Positions 37,601 through 46,735 of a stretch of DNA of 64,000 nt are shown here, piece after piece (the stretch's first letter is position 1; every line of letters starts with the position of its first letter). A program made the translations under genes and the position numbers. Origin of the DNA: Meandrina meandrites (lineage: Eukaryota; Cnidaria; Anthozoa; Scleractinia; Meandrinidae); assembly GCA_963693305.1 (NCBI GenBank), contig OY855905.1, positions 26,217,937 to 26,281,936 on the forward strand, given 5' to 3'. Below the pieces are notes generated by a model. The model did not search any database. It had not been told where the DNA came from and saw only the letters and a list, made by a program, of their open reading frames with translations.

Positions 37601-40600
37601 TTACAGTCAAACGCTCTGAACCGTAGCCACCCGACTAACTTTTTGACATCTTTTTGACAAGTTTGTGATTAGTTTGATGGCTTCCAGTTGCACAACGGTT
37701 TATACGAACGATCTGTGAAACGTTCAGTTTCAACTGGTTTTAGAAACCCAGAAAACATTTCCTGTGCGAAAAGTTAAGTTTGTCGGCATAAAATTTATTT
37801 AACGCCAGTTCAACTTGGCATAATCGCTCGTGCGAAGCGTTGTTTGAAACCCTTTCAAACTCTGACGTTTGAATATGAATCATGCAACGGTTGATACCCC
37901 GCCTTCCATTTTTCAAGGCATCTGATTGGCAGTTTAAAGCAACCGGAAGCCGTAAAACTCATCAAAGTAATCAAAAACTTGTCAAAAAGATGTCAAAAAC
38001 TTTGTTGGGTGGCTACGGTTGAATGCGTTTGACTGTAATTCTTGTACAGTACACTAAAACAATGGAAAGGAAATGTGGTTTTCAAACTTTGATGCGTAGC
38101 CAGCCCTTCGCAGTACAGTGGTCGCCAAATTGGCGACCTGTGTGGAAAATTTAGTCGCCAAATTTTATTTCCACTCGCCATGGCAACCAAAATGGTCGCA
38201 GCTTGAAGCGCTGCATCATCATCATCATCATATCCTTTTTCCTACAAGGGAAATAGACTGTGAAAATCAACAACACCTGACAAGGCTTAAACGTTAAACT
38301 GGAACTCACCAAACCATTCTCTCCACTCTGTTTGTGTCTGCAGCTCTGCAGTATACTTCTCAAAAAACTCTACAACCTTATCATTCTTGGAATTCTGTAT
38401 AGCATGTACTATATATAGCCGCAAAAGACACATCTCTAGCTTCTTGACATTTGAATTGTGCTGATAGTCCAGCCTCTTGAAGAATCGATCATTTAAGTAG
38501 TCCCAGAAGTCCCTGAGGCCTACAATGTCGTAGTTTAAGATGTACTGGTACAACTGATCCACAATTTTGTCCACCTGAAATCAAAGAAACATCTTAAGAA
38601 AGTTATCAGAAATCTTCAGTTGTCTTATTGGACATGGTCTGCACCTCTTAAAAAATCCTCACTGGTAAACCCACAATAAAAAACTCACATTTTACCTAGA
38701 AAAAGTTGGCAGGTGTAAACTGATAGAAAGTTACTTGGCAAATGGGTGTTAAATTTCAAAAGTGAAATGTGAATCAAAAAATTAACATATTAAAAAGATA
38801 TACAAAAATAGAAGTGGACTCTATTCATGCAAAAAAAATATGTATATAGGCGCTAATCATGCTAAATATGACATGTATTTCTTTTTTCACATTTCTATTT
38901 TGTATATATATTTTTATGTTAATTTTCTCACATTTCACTTTTGATAATAACAGCATGAGGTTGTCAAAACGTCAAGTTACTTTTCCTTTGTTGATTTTCT
39001 TGTTAAAATGGGGATGTTCACCAGAAAATTTGAAATAAACCCCTAAATGACACCAATCTTCACATGGATCAAGGTCTTTTACTCCATTATTAGTGCCTGA
39101 TCAGTTTACACTGCCACAGCAATGGTGACAGCAGTTTCTTTTACAGTCAAGCGCATCAAATGGTCAAACGTAGCCACCCGACTAAGTTTTTGACATCTTT
39201 TTGACAAGTTTTTGATTAGTTTGATGGCTTCCCGTTGCACAACGGTTAATAAGAACGATCTGTGAAACGTTCAGTTTCAACCGGTTTTACAAACCCAGAA
39301 GACATTTCCTGTACAAAAAGTTAAGTTTGACCAAATTTTTGTCGGCATAAAATTTTTTATTGCCAGTTGAACTTGGCATAGTCGCTCGTGCGAGACGTTG
39401 TTTGAAGCCCTTTCAAACTCTGACGTTTGAAGACGAATCATGCAACGGTTCATACCCCGCCTTCATTTATTCAAGGCATCTGATTGGTAGTTTAAAGCAA
39501 CCGGAAGCCGTAAAACTCATCAAAGTAATCAAAAACTTGTCAAAAAGATGTCAAAAACTTTGTTGGGTGGCTACGGTTGGAGGCGTTTGACTGTAAAACA
39601 TTGGCTTTCTGTCTGAACACCCTGAGTTAGACCAAAATCCTTCATTTGCACCACTAAGCAAGATGACAAGCCTCCCGTCTCTTTCATGTGGGAGTCCTGC
39701 TGCTGGGGAGTTCAGCTTCCCCCCCCCCCCCCCCCCTTCCCCCTGCTACACTAACCCCATTTAGCAGGGTCCGAAATTGCGCCTTCCTGGTCGCCAATGC
39801 GACTAAATATTGAGAGCTGGCGACCAGAATTTTACAACTTTCAATAATGTCCTTCGTCTTTAGGTGACTTAGTATTGCACTTCTATTTGCTTTGTTAAAT
39901 GTATTGTGGGAGACATTGATTGGGATTAAAATTCAGAGCCGTTCTCCAACAATTGACTCATTGACTTAAGTAAATTTCCCCTTAGTGTACCTCCCAAACA
40001 GCTGCGATCAACACGAGTCGAACATTGCGTAGCCGCCATGTCGTTTTCCTAATGCCTGGTTACTAAGCTACGACATTTCGCGAACGCAACAACGAACTGT
40101 TGTTACGCAAAATTCTATGGAAAAACTGTGTTGAATGAAGAGATATCTGTCAACAAATACCAGGAAAAGATCAATCATATGTAAAAGTTGGTGGGCATGC
40201 TGTTTATTCTATTAAAGAGCTGAAATTGTGGGTTAGACTTTGAAGTAGTTTCCGTTTCAATGTTGGAGAGTTTTCATTCGATGAAGAAGACTTCGACTCG
40301 ACTTTCTTTTGATTTCTTGTCGTTATTGTTTTCTGGTAGGAATATAAATTGACTTTTTATCATAAAAATGGCCAAAAATACACTAGCGCAACAAGTATTT
40401 TGTCTTTTAGTGCAAGAGGAAAGATTGAAAAAATCTTGGCGACCAGAAATTGCCATCTGGCGACTAAAAATTTTGGTTCAGTCGCCGGTTGGCACCAACA
40501 TAAAAAAGTTAATTTCGGACCCTGTTTAGCTTGTTTACTGCAAAACACTTCAGAATCTGTATGCTGTATGCTTGGTCGTATGCTTATACACTTCTGTATG

Positions 40601-41116
40601 CTGGAGGAAATGCATGGTTTGCACAAAAACGTGGAACTCATTGATTAAGGGTGGTCTATTTAGGAATCCTGTTAGGCAGCCAATGGTCCAGGCTCGTAGA
40701 GGAATTCCATACATGTATTTGTGTAAACTGTAACGAAACCTACCGGAACCGAGTGAGGTGCGGGATTGCGGAAAATTAATTCAGTGGATAAAAGAACGAG
40801 GCATATTACAAACGTGTTGTTTTGTTATTCTTTTGTTATTTAAAGAGATGCAAATGAGCATGACCTGTTTTTCTGCAATCCCGCACCTTAGACCCGGAAC
40901 CAACCTAACTTTCATTCTCAGTATAGTATAGTTTAGACGTTTGTATCAATCCTGTTAAGTAGCGGCGAGATAAACATCAATAAAGCAACTTACCCTAAAG
41001 CTTTTGTCCTTATCTGCTTTAAGGTCTGATTCAAAGCTCTTTAGGGTGTTTGAAAAGCCACGAAATACAAGGTATTCTTTAATAACATCGTCCAGCATTG
41101 GTACTGCAGCAGCCAT
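23274..41116 (-). CDS. WDR91: WD repeat-containing protein 91 (complete, 15 coding exons)
   Basis: Exons in transcript order: 41116-40994, 38574-38310, 35071-34949, 34076-33857, 33504-33303, 32512-32221, 30202-30159, 29672-29578, 28725-28629, 28400-28306, 27280-27082, 26469-26361, 25968-25856, 24063-23851 and 23432-23274. They total 2349 nt (782 residues plus TGA), with all phases consistent. Order: conserved N-terminal block ([25 protein letters not shown]; residues 1-170), coiled coil (about 179-227), a Lys/Gln-rich linker with seven Gln at 280-286, a Ser/Thr-rich stretch, then C-terminal WD40 repeats (about 424-782; [68 protein letters not shown]). I recognise the family by residue-level likeness to vertebrate WDR91 (747 residues in human). 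WDR91, with WDR81, restrains class III PI3-kinase on endosomes and acts with Rab7 in early-to-late endosome conversion. Intron 3 looks U12-type. Introns are loaded with MITEs and SINEs, but no exon is broken. Confidence 0.95.
23516..23610. repeat. Purine-rich minisatellite in WDR91 intron 14
   Basis: Imperfect tandem units of roughly AGGAAGCAAAGGAGGGAGGA and AAGGCAGGC between exons 14 and 15. Confidence 0.7.
23620..23845. repeat. Direct tandem duplication (about 110 bp) in WDR91 intron 14
   Basis: TGATAGAATAGTGTCATTTA begins both units (about 23620 and 23737); the second runs to the exon 14 donor side and differs by a few substitutions and indels. The second unit includes the pyrimidine/TAACTTAC context right at the exon 14 donor. 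Confidence 0.75.
24646..25525. mobile_element. TTAA-flanked MITE (AGGGACACTGTCAC family), copy 2, with nested insertion
   Basis: TTAA at 24642-24645 then AGGGACACTGTCACGAGC; right end GTGACAGTGTCCT then TTAA at 25526-25529. Its left and right thirds match copy 1 (15327-15709), but about 24775-25290 is foreign and includes the hairpin at 24779-24958. It lies in WDR91 intron 13. Confidence 0.65.
24779..24958. repeat. Long hairpin nested in the TTAA MITE
   Basis: Arms of about 60 bp with few mismatches: GGTATATTGGAGGATAATGC on the left, GCATTATCCTCCAATATACC on the right. The loop holds a second palindrome (GAAGCGAAGCTTCG). A related phrase, AAATCGGACGAC and its mirror, follows at 25160-25222. 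Confidence 0.65.
25560..25754. mobile_element. TTAA-flanked MITE, copy 3, left-truncated
   Basis: Repeats the right half of copy 2 (TGTCCTTGTGGTTTGGAAAA onward) and ends GTGACAGCGTCCCT before TTAA. It lies about 100 bp from WDR91 exon 13. Confidence 0.6.
26195..26340. repeat. ATCGCxTAA-type word cluster in WDR91 intron 12
   Basis: Words such as GAATCGCCTAA, ATGCGATCC, AATCGCC, GAATCGCATAA and TAGCGTGACA are clustered over about 140 bp. It resembles the word arrays of the other MITEs, but I found no terminal repeats. Confidence 0.3.
29173..29449. repeat. Tandem duplication (about 138 bp x 2) in WDR91 intron 8
   Basis: CTACACTTAATGTAAAGTTG begins both units (about 29173 and 29311), which run through GTGAGCCTGACAGGCAG and differ by small changes. 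Confidence 0.75.
29715..29987. mobile_element. CAGGG-type element with CCATGACTT array, TSD ATACA
   Basis: Left end CAGGGTTCATACTC; right end complement CAGGGTTCGTAAGGG. ATACA at 29710-29714 and 29988-29992 is a 5-bp duplication. The words TTCCATGACTT and TTTCCATGA are iterated. A second copy is at 32678-32987. It lies in WDR91 intron 7. Confidence 0.65.
30364..30809. mobile_element. mariner-type MITE (CAGTCAAACGC ends), copy 1
   Basis: Flanked by TA on both sides, with terminal inverted repeats of about 70 bp: CAGTCAAACGC, GTAGCCACCC and GTTTTTGACATCTTTTTGAC on the left, all mirrored on the right. CAGT ends and a TA target fit Tc1/mariner. Two further copies lie in WDR91 introns. About 446 bp, non-coding. 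Confidence 0.75.
31178..31379. mobile_element. MITE (CAACCCTCCAAGTTA ends) with TCGCC words
   Basis: CAACCCTCCAAGTTA on the left against the complement CAACCGTCCAAGTTA on the right. GTCGCC, GGCGAC and GGTCACC words fill both sides. Confidence 0.55.
31740..31915 (-). mobile_element. Diverged SINE copy, minus orientation
   Basis: Shares the GATGGGACACCAGTCCATTG and CTGATCTGGAGTCAAAGTGC blocks with the 12325-12626 SINE on the same strand. The A-box region is weak. Confidence 0.45.
32678..32987. mobile_element. CAGGG-type element with CCATGACTT array, copy 2
   Basis: Same body as 29715-29987: CAGGGTCTGTACTCTTTTG at the left, CCATGACCCATACGAACCATG-like right end with a substituted terminus. It is more diverged and the target duplication is no longer clear. 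Confidence 0.6.
34254..34557 (-). mobile_element. Non-LTR retrotransposon C-terminal remnant
   Basis: The minus-strand frame reads [43 protein letters not shown], then [11 protein letters not shown]. This is a C-terminal block I know as widespread in invertebrate reverse-transcriptase ORFs. The upstream part is replaced by the (ATT)n array, so only this tail remains. Confidence 0.6.
34558..34637. repeat. (ATT)n microsatellite
   Basis: About 80 bp of uninterrupted ATT next to short CTTGTCTCT repeats, inside the U12-type intron. Confidence 0.95.
35213..35335 (-). mobile_element. SINE fragment, minus orientation
   Basis: GAGCTTATCCCAGTTTCTAT and CATGAAGTAACCAGC match the tail half of the 12325-12626 SINE; no tRNA-like head. 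Confidence 0.45.
35545..37060. mobile_element. pogo/Tc1-like element split by a TTAA insertion
   Basis: Left end CAGTGGAACCTCC after TA; right end GGGGTTCGACTG before TA (37061-37062). The outer sequence is interrupted between 35562 and 36849. Removing the insert and one TTAA rejoins a typical sequence, CATTAAGCGGCCACCC, of the kind seen in the element at 61476. It lies in WDR91 intron 2. Confidence 0.65.
35563..36848. mobile_element. TTAA-type non-autonomous element (GGTTACACAATACC ends), nested
   Basis: GGTTACACAATACCTTC at 35563-35579 is mirrored exactly at 36832-36848, and TTAA flanks both ends (35559-35562, 36849-36852). TTAA duplication suggests a piggyBac or Kolobok relative. The interior (about 1.25 kb) has only short frames and no recognisable transposase. 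Confidence 0.7.
37294..38213. mobile_element. hAT-like element with GTCGCC words, TSD CATCATCA, hosting a mariner MITE
   Basis: CAGTGCTTCAAGCT left, CAGCGCTTCAAGCT (complement) right. CATCATCA flanks both ends (37286-37293, 38214-38221), an 8-bp repeat as for hAT, though it falls in a CAT microsatellite. GTCGCC/GGCGAC words cluster at both ends. A mariner-type MITE is nested at 37604-38035. Confidence 0.6.
37604..38035. mobile_element. mariner-type MITE, copy 2 (nested)
   Basis: Same ends and body as 30364-30809, flanked by TA, inserted in the hAT-like element at 37294-38213. Confidence 0.75.
39144..39593. mobile_element. mariner-type MITE, copy 3
   Basis: Same family as 30364-30809, flanked by TA; slightly more diverged (CAGTCAAGCGC left end). 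It lies in WDR91 intron 1. Confidence 0.75.
39765..40524. mobile_element. CAGGG-type element with GTCGCC/GGCGAC words, TSD TTTAG
   Basis: Perfect 14-bp ends CAGGGTCCGAAATT and their complement; TTTAG at 39760-39764 and 40525-40529 is a 5-bp duplication. GGTCGCC, GGCGACC and GCGACTAAA words cluster at both ends. A poly-C run (about 39719-39736) lies just outside. WDR91 intron 1. Confidence 0.75.
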
Positions 41117-41484
41117 CTTTCTTCTGCCTCGATTTGGTGATTTGAGTCTCTTTGCGAGACCTCCCCAACTAGTCCAGCCTTAAGTCCAGCCGTTTTATTG
41201 TTTTGTTATTGGTTTTTGTGTGCCTTCTTCTTGCTCTTCTCTTTGTCTTTTCTTCCTTTACTTATTGTTATCTATTGCACCTGTTTGTTAGCTAACAAAT
41301 AAAAGCAATTCTGACGGAAAGAACTGTGAGCAATGTTCGTACCAGGGGTACCAGGGGTGGGGCAAAGAGAAGGGGCTGTACCCATTCTCCTATACACTGT
41401 GTACATTCTCGACCCTTGACAGTCCAACCTCAAAGGGTTGTTTCTGTTTCTTGTTTCGAAGTAAACGACTGAAAGACTTCAGCA
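41117..41484. promoter_or_regulatory. Shared head-to-head promoter interval, WDR91 / PEBP
   Basis: The two ATGs are 369 bp apart on opposite strands, so promoters and both 5' UTRs must fit here. I see an ATTGG (inverted CCAAT) near 41208 and an AAATAAAAG stretch near 41298, but no clear TATA box for either gene. The true start sites are not deducible from sequence. Confidence 0.5.
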
Positions 41485-44351
41485 ATGGAAGCTCATGCAA
41501 TTGTTCCTGATGTTGTAGATGTACTTCCCGAACAAGTGATCCAGGTTAGCTCATCATGAATTCTAGGAGAATCGAACGTTAACGCGCTGATCGAGTTCCA
41601 GGGATCGAGTACACCGCGGGGAGTACAGTAAAAGTCTAAATTCACCATCTTGTTTGTCACTTCAGCGTATTTGTGAGCTGATATTAAGTCAATAAACGGT
41701 TAAAAGGCTTTCTTCAGTGTAGAAAATCAAACATTTTTGAATTCCCTTCCCGCGAATGGATGTACTATGATTTTCATTTAGTTGACAACAAGCTGAGTTT
41801 ACAAACTGAAGTAGCTTGACATTTAGTTGCGGGGGATGGGAGGAGGGGGTGGGTAGTTACAAGGGGTAGGATGGCAGAAATGCGCTTGTATCTGTTCTGA
41901 AGTGTTTATCGTTAATCAAACATGGTGGGATTATTATTACGGTGGGATGGGACAAATTGTGACAAAAAAAATCGAACTTATGTCACTGTGAGAAATTGAT
42001 GAAAGCTGGGCATTGTAAACATGTATTGATGGTTTTGCAGGTGAAGTATGGAGACCTGGAAGTGAACATGGGAAATCCGCTTACTCCAACTCAGGCAAAG
42101 ATATATATATATATATAGGCCATTTTACAGATATCGACTTTGCCCCCAGAGCATCCTATAATATATATTTTTTCTTTTATTATGGAAATTGCAAAATTAT
42201 CACAAATTATAAAAGAATAAATCATTTCAAGGGGGCAAAATCATCATGGCTGCCATATCCGTAAAACGGCTTATGACGTAAAATAATTGAATAGTGCATT
42301 ATTATAGTTATTGTAACTTGTATACCAGGATACATACATACATACTTTATTGACTTTCCCCTTAGAGGCTTTTCAAAGACAATACAATGATAATTTAAAA
42401 CTACTTAAAAACTCTAAGGATCTACCAGTGGCTGACAATTGGCAAGCTTGCAATCTGATTGTGGACTATTGTAAAAAAAATATTGTGAACATTTTGGAGA
42501 CATTGAATGAATTTTGTCATATATGTAACAAAATTAAATGCAAATTCAATTTCATTTCTATAAGAGTGTAGACCATGGAAAGTGTGGTTGATTTGTTATT
42601 AACTATGGTGTAACCTGATTTATTGGGTCACTACATCTCCTTTTCGTTCATCCTCTTTGCTCCTGTAAGTGGAGCATATGACTGCACTGCACCCCTAAAT
42701 AAGGCCATAAAGCATTGCTAAGTTCAGTGTGTTTTGTAGTAAAATTCTAGATAAGCCAAACAGTTCATTATTTTGCTCATGCTTCATGAAAGGACATACT
42801 TTACGATACGATAAGATAACTTTATTTAGACATTTTAAAATTATTATTAGCTACCTACCTACCTACCTACCGACCGACCGACCTACCTACCGACCGACCG
42901 ACCGACCGACCGAACGACCGACCGACCGACCGACCGACCGACCGACCGACCGACCGACCGACCGACCGACAAGTATAACAGAATGAAAATTCAAAACAAT
43001 GGACACTGCTTAAATTCTTGAAGGCCATGTTTAAGTTACTTAAAACTGCTGCGACTGACAATTTTGCTTTAATTAAATTGCTTAAAGAAGTCACTTGCCA
43101 TAATTCTAGGGGTAAGTTGTCCCATAACAACCTAACAACCTTGTAAAAGGCGAGCTTGATATCATTTTGTGACCTGCTTTTTCAGGTGAAGAAACCTCCA
43201 ACTTCAATCTCATGGCCTGTTGAGGATGGTGCCCTTTACACTCTTCTAATGACTGGCAAGTTTCATTCAAATCTGATTATAATTTCTTACAGTAATCAAC
43301 AAGTAATTTCTCCTCAAACTTGTAATGCAAGTCAAGCATGGAGGTCACGAGAATACAGGAACTGACCAGCAAATGAAATTATTTACCTTACTGCCCCCCG
43401 CCCCTCTTTCCCTCACCTCCCCCACACCCCTCTGTAACCACCTGATGCATGTGATATTCTTGTTTGATTACAGATCCTGATGCACCCAGTCGTCATGACC
43501 CCAAGTTCCGTGAATGGCATCACTGGCTTGTTGTAAATATCCCCGGTTGTGACATCAGCAAAGGTGAGGTGAAGTTGGAGTATGTTGGTTCTGGACCTCC
43601 CAAAGGAACAAAGCTGCATCGCTACATATTCCTTGCATATAAACAGCCTGGCAAGATCAGCTACACCGATCAAGTTGTGTGTAAAAAGTAAGCATGCATC
43701 ATCTTTTTGGTCCTGTCATGTCCAAGGCCCCTTTTTTAGGAATGATTATGCTAGTTTGCTTTTGAAGGGGTGGAGTGAGAGGGGGGGGGGGGGGAGGGGT
43801 GTTTCAATATGGTGAAATACAAGTTACGATTTTCTGCATTGTCAGTGTTACAAAATGTATGTATGAGGTTGCACACCTTGCACTTCACGTTTATGTCCTC
43901 CAAACCTAATCATTTAACTATTTTGCTAGAAGCCAAAACATTTCAATCTTGTGGCTGCTTTTGCAAAACCATGATAATTGGCTTTAAAAAAGTACTGTAT
44001 AATTGAAATTTCCAAATCAAATACTAGAGTGATTTTTTTTAACCCGTGAAGCAACATCTAACTATTAGTGCGTAATAGTCAAAACTAAACAAAAGAAAAC
44101 AATGGAATTACTGTGTAATACTATCTGAAAGTTTAGTTACTATTTCACGGGTTAAGTAAAACCACTCTTTTCGTGTGTGTGTGTGTGTGTGTGTGTTTTA
44201 AGGTGTCACTGAAATGTTTCGCACACTCTTTTCGTCCTTTCCCAGGCCTGGTTTTGAGCGTGCTTCGCGAAAAGCTCGTGACCTGGCTGCCAAGTACAAT
44301 CTCGGAAATCCAATTGCGGGGAATCTTTTCCAGGCTGAACACGAAGGGTGA
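41485..44351 (+). CDS. Phosphatidylethanolamine-binding protein (PEBP/RKIP family), complete
   Basis: Exons 41485-41544, 42041-42094, 43186-43255, 43474-43687 and 44246-44351 give 504 nt (167 residues plus TGA) with consistent phases. Exon 4 holds the PEBP signature: DPDAPSR from residue 62, EWHHWLVVN, and [13 protein letters not shown] near 100-112. Residues D62, H78 and H110 line up with the ligand-pocket residues D70, H86 and H118 of human PEBP1. The C terminus ([10 protein letters not shown]) is shorter than in vertebrates, and the protein is about 20 residues shorter than human PEBP1. PEBPs are cytosolic; they bind phosphatidylethanolamine-type ligands and, in animals, can bind and restrain Raf-1. 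Introns 2 and 3 use GC donors (CAG|GCAAAG, CTG|GCAAGT). A poly(A) signal AATAAA lies at 44654-44659. Orthology to a particular PEBP paralogue cannot be told. Confidence 0.95.
42117..42272. mobile_element. Short MITE in PEBP intron 2
   Basis: GGCCATTTTACAGATATCG at the left and ATATCCGTAAAACGGC at the right pair imperfectly, with GGGGGCAAA and its mirror inside. It is preceded by a short TA run. Confidence 0.45.
42848..42970. repeat. (CTAC)n to (CGAC)n tetranucleotide array in PEBP intron 2
   Basis: Starts as CTAC units and becomes an almost pure CGAC array of more than 100 bp. Read as protein it gives PTDR on one strand and RSVG on the other, which explains the open frames here. Confidence 0.95.
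44027..44167. mobile_element. Short MITE (GAGTGGTTTTACTTAACC family), copy 2
   Basis: Inverted relative to the copy at 19204-19333: it ends GGGTTAAGTAAAACCACTC and begins [24 protein letters not shown] intron 4, followed by a (GT)n run at about 44172-44196. Confidence 0.65.
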
Positions 44352-44679
44352 AGCATTGGACAAACAGCCACTGGTCAAACAACTCACAAGCTTGACAGAG
44401 CCAGTACACTGTAGATGGATAAAGCTCATTTGCAGCTTAGGTTAGGTCTTATCTCGTAGAAATCAAGATTTGTCAAGTTTTCACCTGAGCACATTCATTG
44501 AATAATGGTTGTTATCGGTTTGTTAGTGCAGTTCTGCGGGAAGTTCATTGTATACCGTCGGTATTGTTGGCAACTAAACCATGGTTAACGTTTTCGAATC
44601 GAAATAAGTTGTAACAAGTTAGATGTAAATGCAACCTTAAGCTTGTTTGGACCAATAAAAACCGTTCAGCCATGTTCCA

Positions 44680-46735
44680 GTTGTACATTCTATTAAAAGT
44701 GCATTAAGTACAGACCACTTAAAGGAGCAATGTCACGATGTTTTTAGTCATTTTTTCGATGACTTTGAAGGAAACCTCAAGATAATAGTTTTCTAACAGA
44801 AAGACACCAACGGGAAAATAAACCAGGTTTCACTGCCCGCGGGCGCAGCACAACTATTCCAGCCCCAGACTCCCAGGGCCGCCTCTACTTTCTGTAGAGA
44901 GAAAGGAATGAAGGGAGCGATTGGACTGCTTCTCGCTGGCATTTTGATGGGAAAAGAGTCGGAAACATTTCGATCGCTTTTGTGTAATTTGCCTAAAAAC
45001 GGCACTTGTTTACCCGGCTGGTGTGTTCAGCGGGATCCCCTCTATTCAGGGGTATCCGTGAAAAAGCCCTCGAATAATACTAATCCAAATTCAAGGCCTC
45101 AAAAATTCTCAAAAAACCAATTTGATGTTTTAGTGGTCTTGAAATTTTGACTTCATTGTTGATTCATAATTCTGGCTATCAAATGTTATACACTCTGGAA
45201 TTTCCAAACGAAATCTTAATGAGTTTTACAGTGTATTTATTCAAGTATTTGGTATTTGTCTTGATTTTGAGGTCGAAATATTGACCTTTTAAAGCTGTAT
45301 ATTTAGCGAAAAATGCGATTACTGTTAATCTGCACGGCGCAGCACGAACTTCGATCAGGCGGGCCGTTGAAGTCTCCTCGTATATATAGAGTGAACTATA
45401 AAACAGAGCAAAAGGATACCATAAAATGCAATAATGAATTAAGACGTACAGGACCTACCATTCAAACATGCAAATCTGCTTACATTTTCCATTTTGCAAG
45501 TCTTCGTGACTTTGACGATCATAGAGCTGAAATTTTTAGACTGTTCACTACTTTTTGACCTGCTTTTCTCATTTCCGACAACTAAGTTGCAAGGTCGAAG
45601 ATCTGTATGTAAAGCAGAGCGATTCACTGCCCCGCCCTGCGCACCAGCCACGGCTGACAACTAAAGCTGAGGGTGTAATTTTGTTTGAAAGAGAATAGTG
45701 ATTTTGTGGTTATTTCCGTGGTAAACTGCTGGCTTGATGACTCGACATATTAGAGACTATGTTGTTGGCAAGACATCAGAATGCAGGAGCGACCTGCCGC
45801 GAACTCAGTGTTCAGACAGTGAGTTTCTTCGTACTGAATACGCTCCTCCCTGCAATGTCATGAAAGCAACTCCATTGAATAAAAGGTATCACGCAGGCCC
45901 AATAAGTGACTCAGCAACTCAAAGCACGAAGCTCACTTTAGACAAGAGAGGATCCTCTCTTGCTTCAGATGCCTTGTACTTTTGGCAACTGGATGCCAAA
46001 AATTAAAATACAAAAAGAACTGGATGCCAAACGCCGCCAAACCCTTTCATAAAAGAAACTATACAAGCATCTTCCCATGTCACCAAACATTTCTTAGAGT
46101 ATCCGTTGTCATCAATAGTTCGGAGCACGGTGCTTGTTACTATATGAAAAATATTCCTTTATTTTTATCATTTGTTGTTTTGACGAGAAATTAGACTCCG
46201 ATCAAAGTTAAATAAAGTTTCGAAATGTTTTTGTCACAACGTGCACGTGGAAAATGTCACTGGATAAATTAATAATGGATCGATAAATGTACATGGCGGT
46301 AATAGATGCCATTATAATAGCATTAATTATATTCAGATATATAGATAAGATCCTGATAACAGGGTGAGCCAAAGGAAACGGCTGTTAAAAAATTTATCAT
46401 TATATGTCTTTTGTTCCGAGTTTTGTGGACAGGTTGACTTATCTTATTAAAAACCACTTAACGCATAATCTAGCGCAAATATAGCGTGCAATGCAATGCA
46501 AGTTAACGAGCAGGGTCATGGCCCTGATAAATTCTTTTCCAACCGACTTCTAACTGACACTCAACTATGGACACGACAAATGTTTTCAGGAAACTTTGAT
46601 ACATACATTTGTTTGAACGAAGCGTCAATTTGAATATGTTAAATCTCTTGTTGAGAGCTATAGCAGTTTAATGTGGGGGTAAAGGTGAATTTGAGTGAAA
46701 TTTTAAGAGGTTTAAAGAAGGGATAGAAGAAAGAA
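44680..46735. other. No gene recognised; partial MITE at the left
   Basis: AGGAGCAATGTCACGATG near 44722 resembles one end of the AGGGACACTGTCAC family; I found no matching right end. The 90-codon frame at 45734-46006 (plus) has no recognisable domain and I do not call it a gene. Confidence 0.4.

Noticed and set aside
42729..43130. PTDR/RSVG repeat proteins on both strands
   Set aside because: They come from the CGAC tetranucleotide array in a PEBP intron.
43441..43691. Standard GT donor for PEBP intron 3
   Set aside because: The nearest GT sites downstream of 43255 break the frame at the conserved DPDAPSR junction; only the GC donor keeps it.
45734..46006. 90-codon plus frame after the PEBP gene
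   Set aside because: No domain, no flanking splice sites, isolated among repeats.
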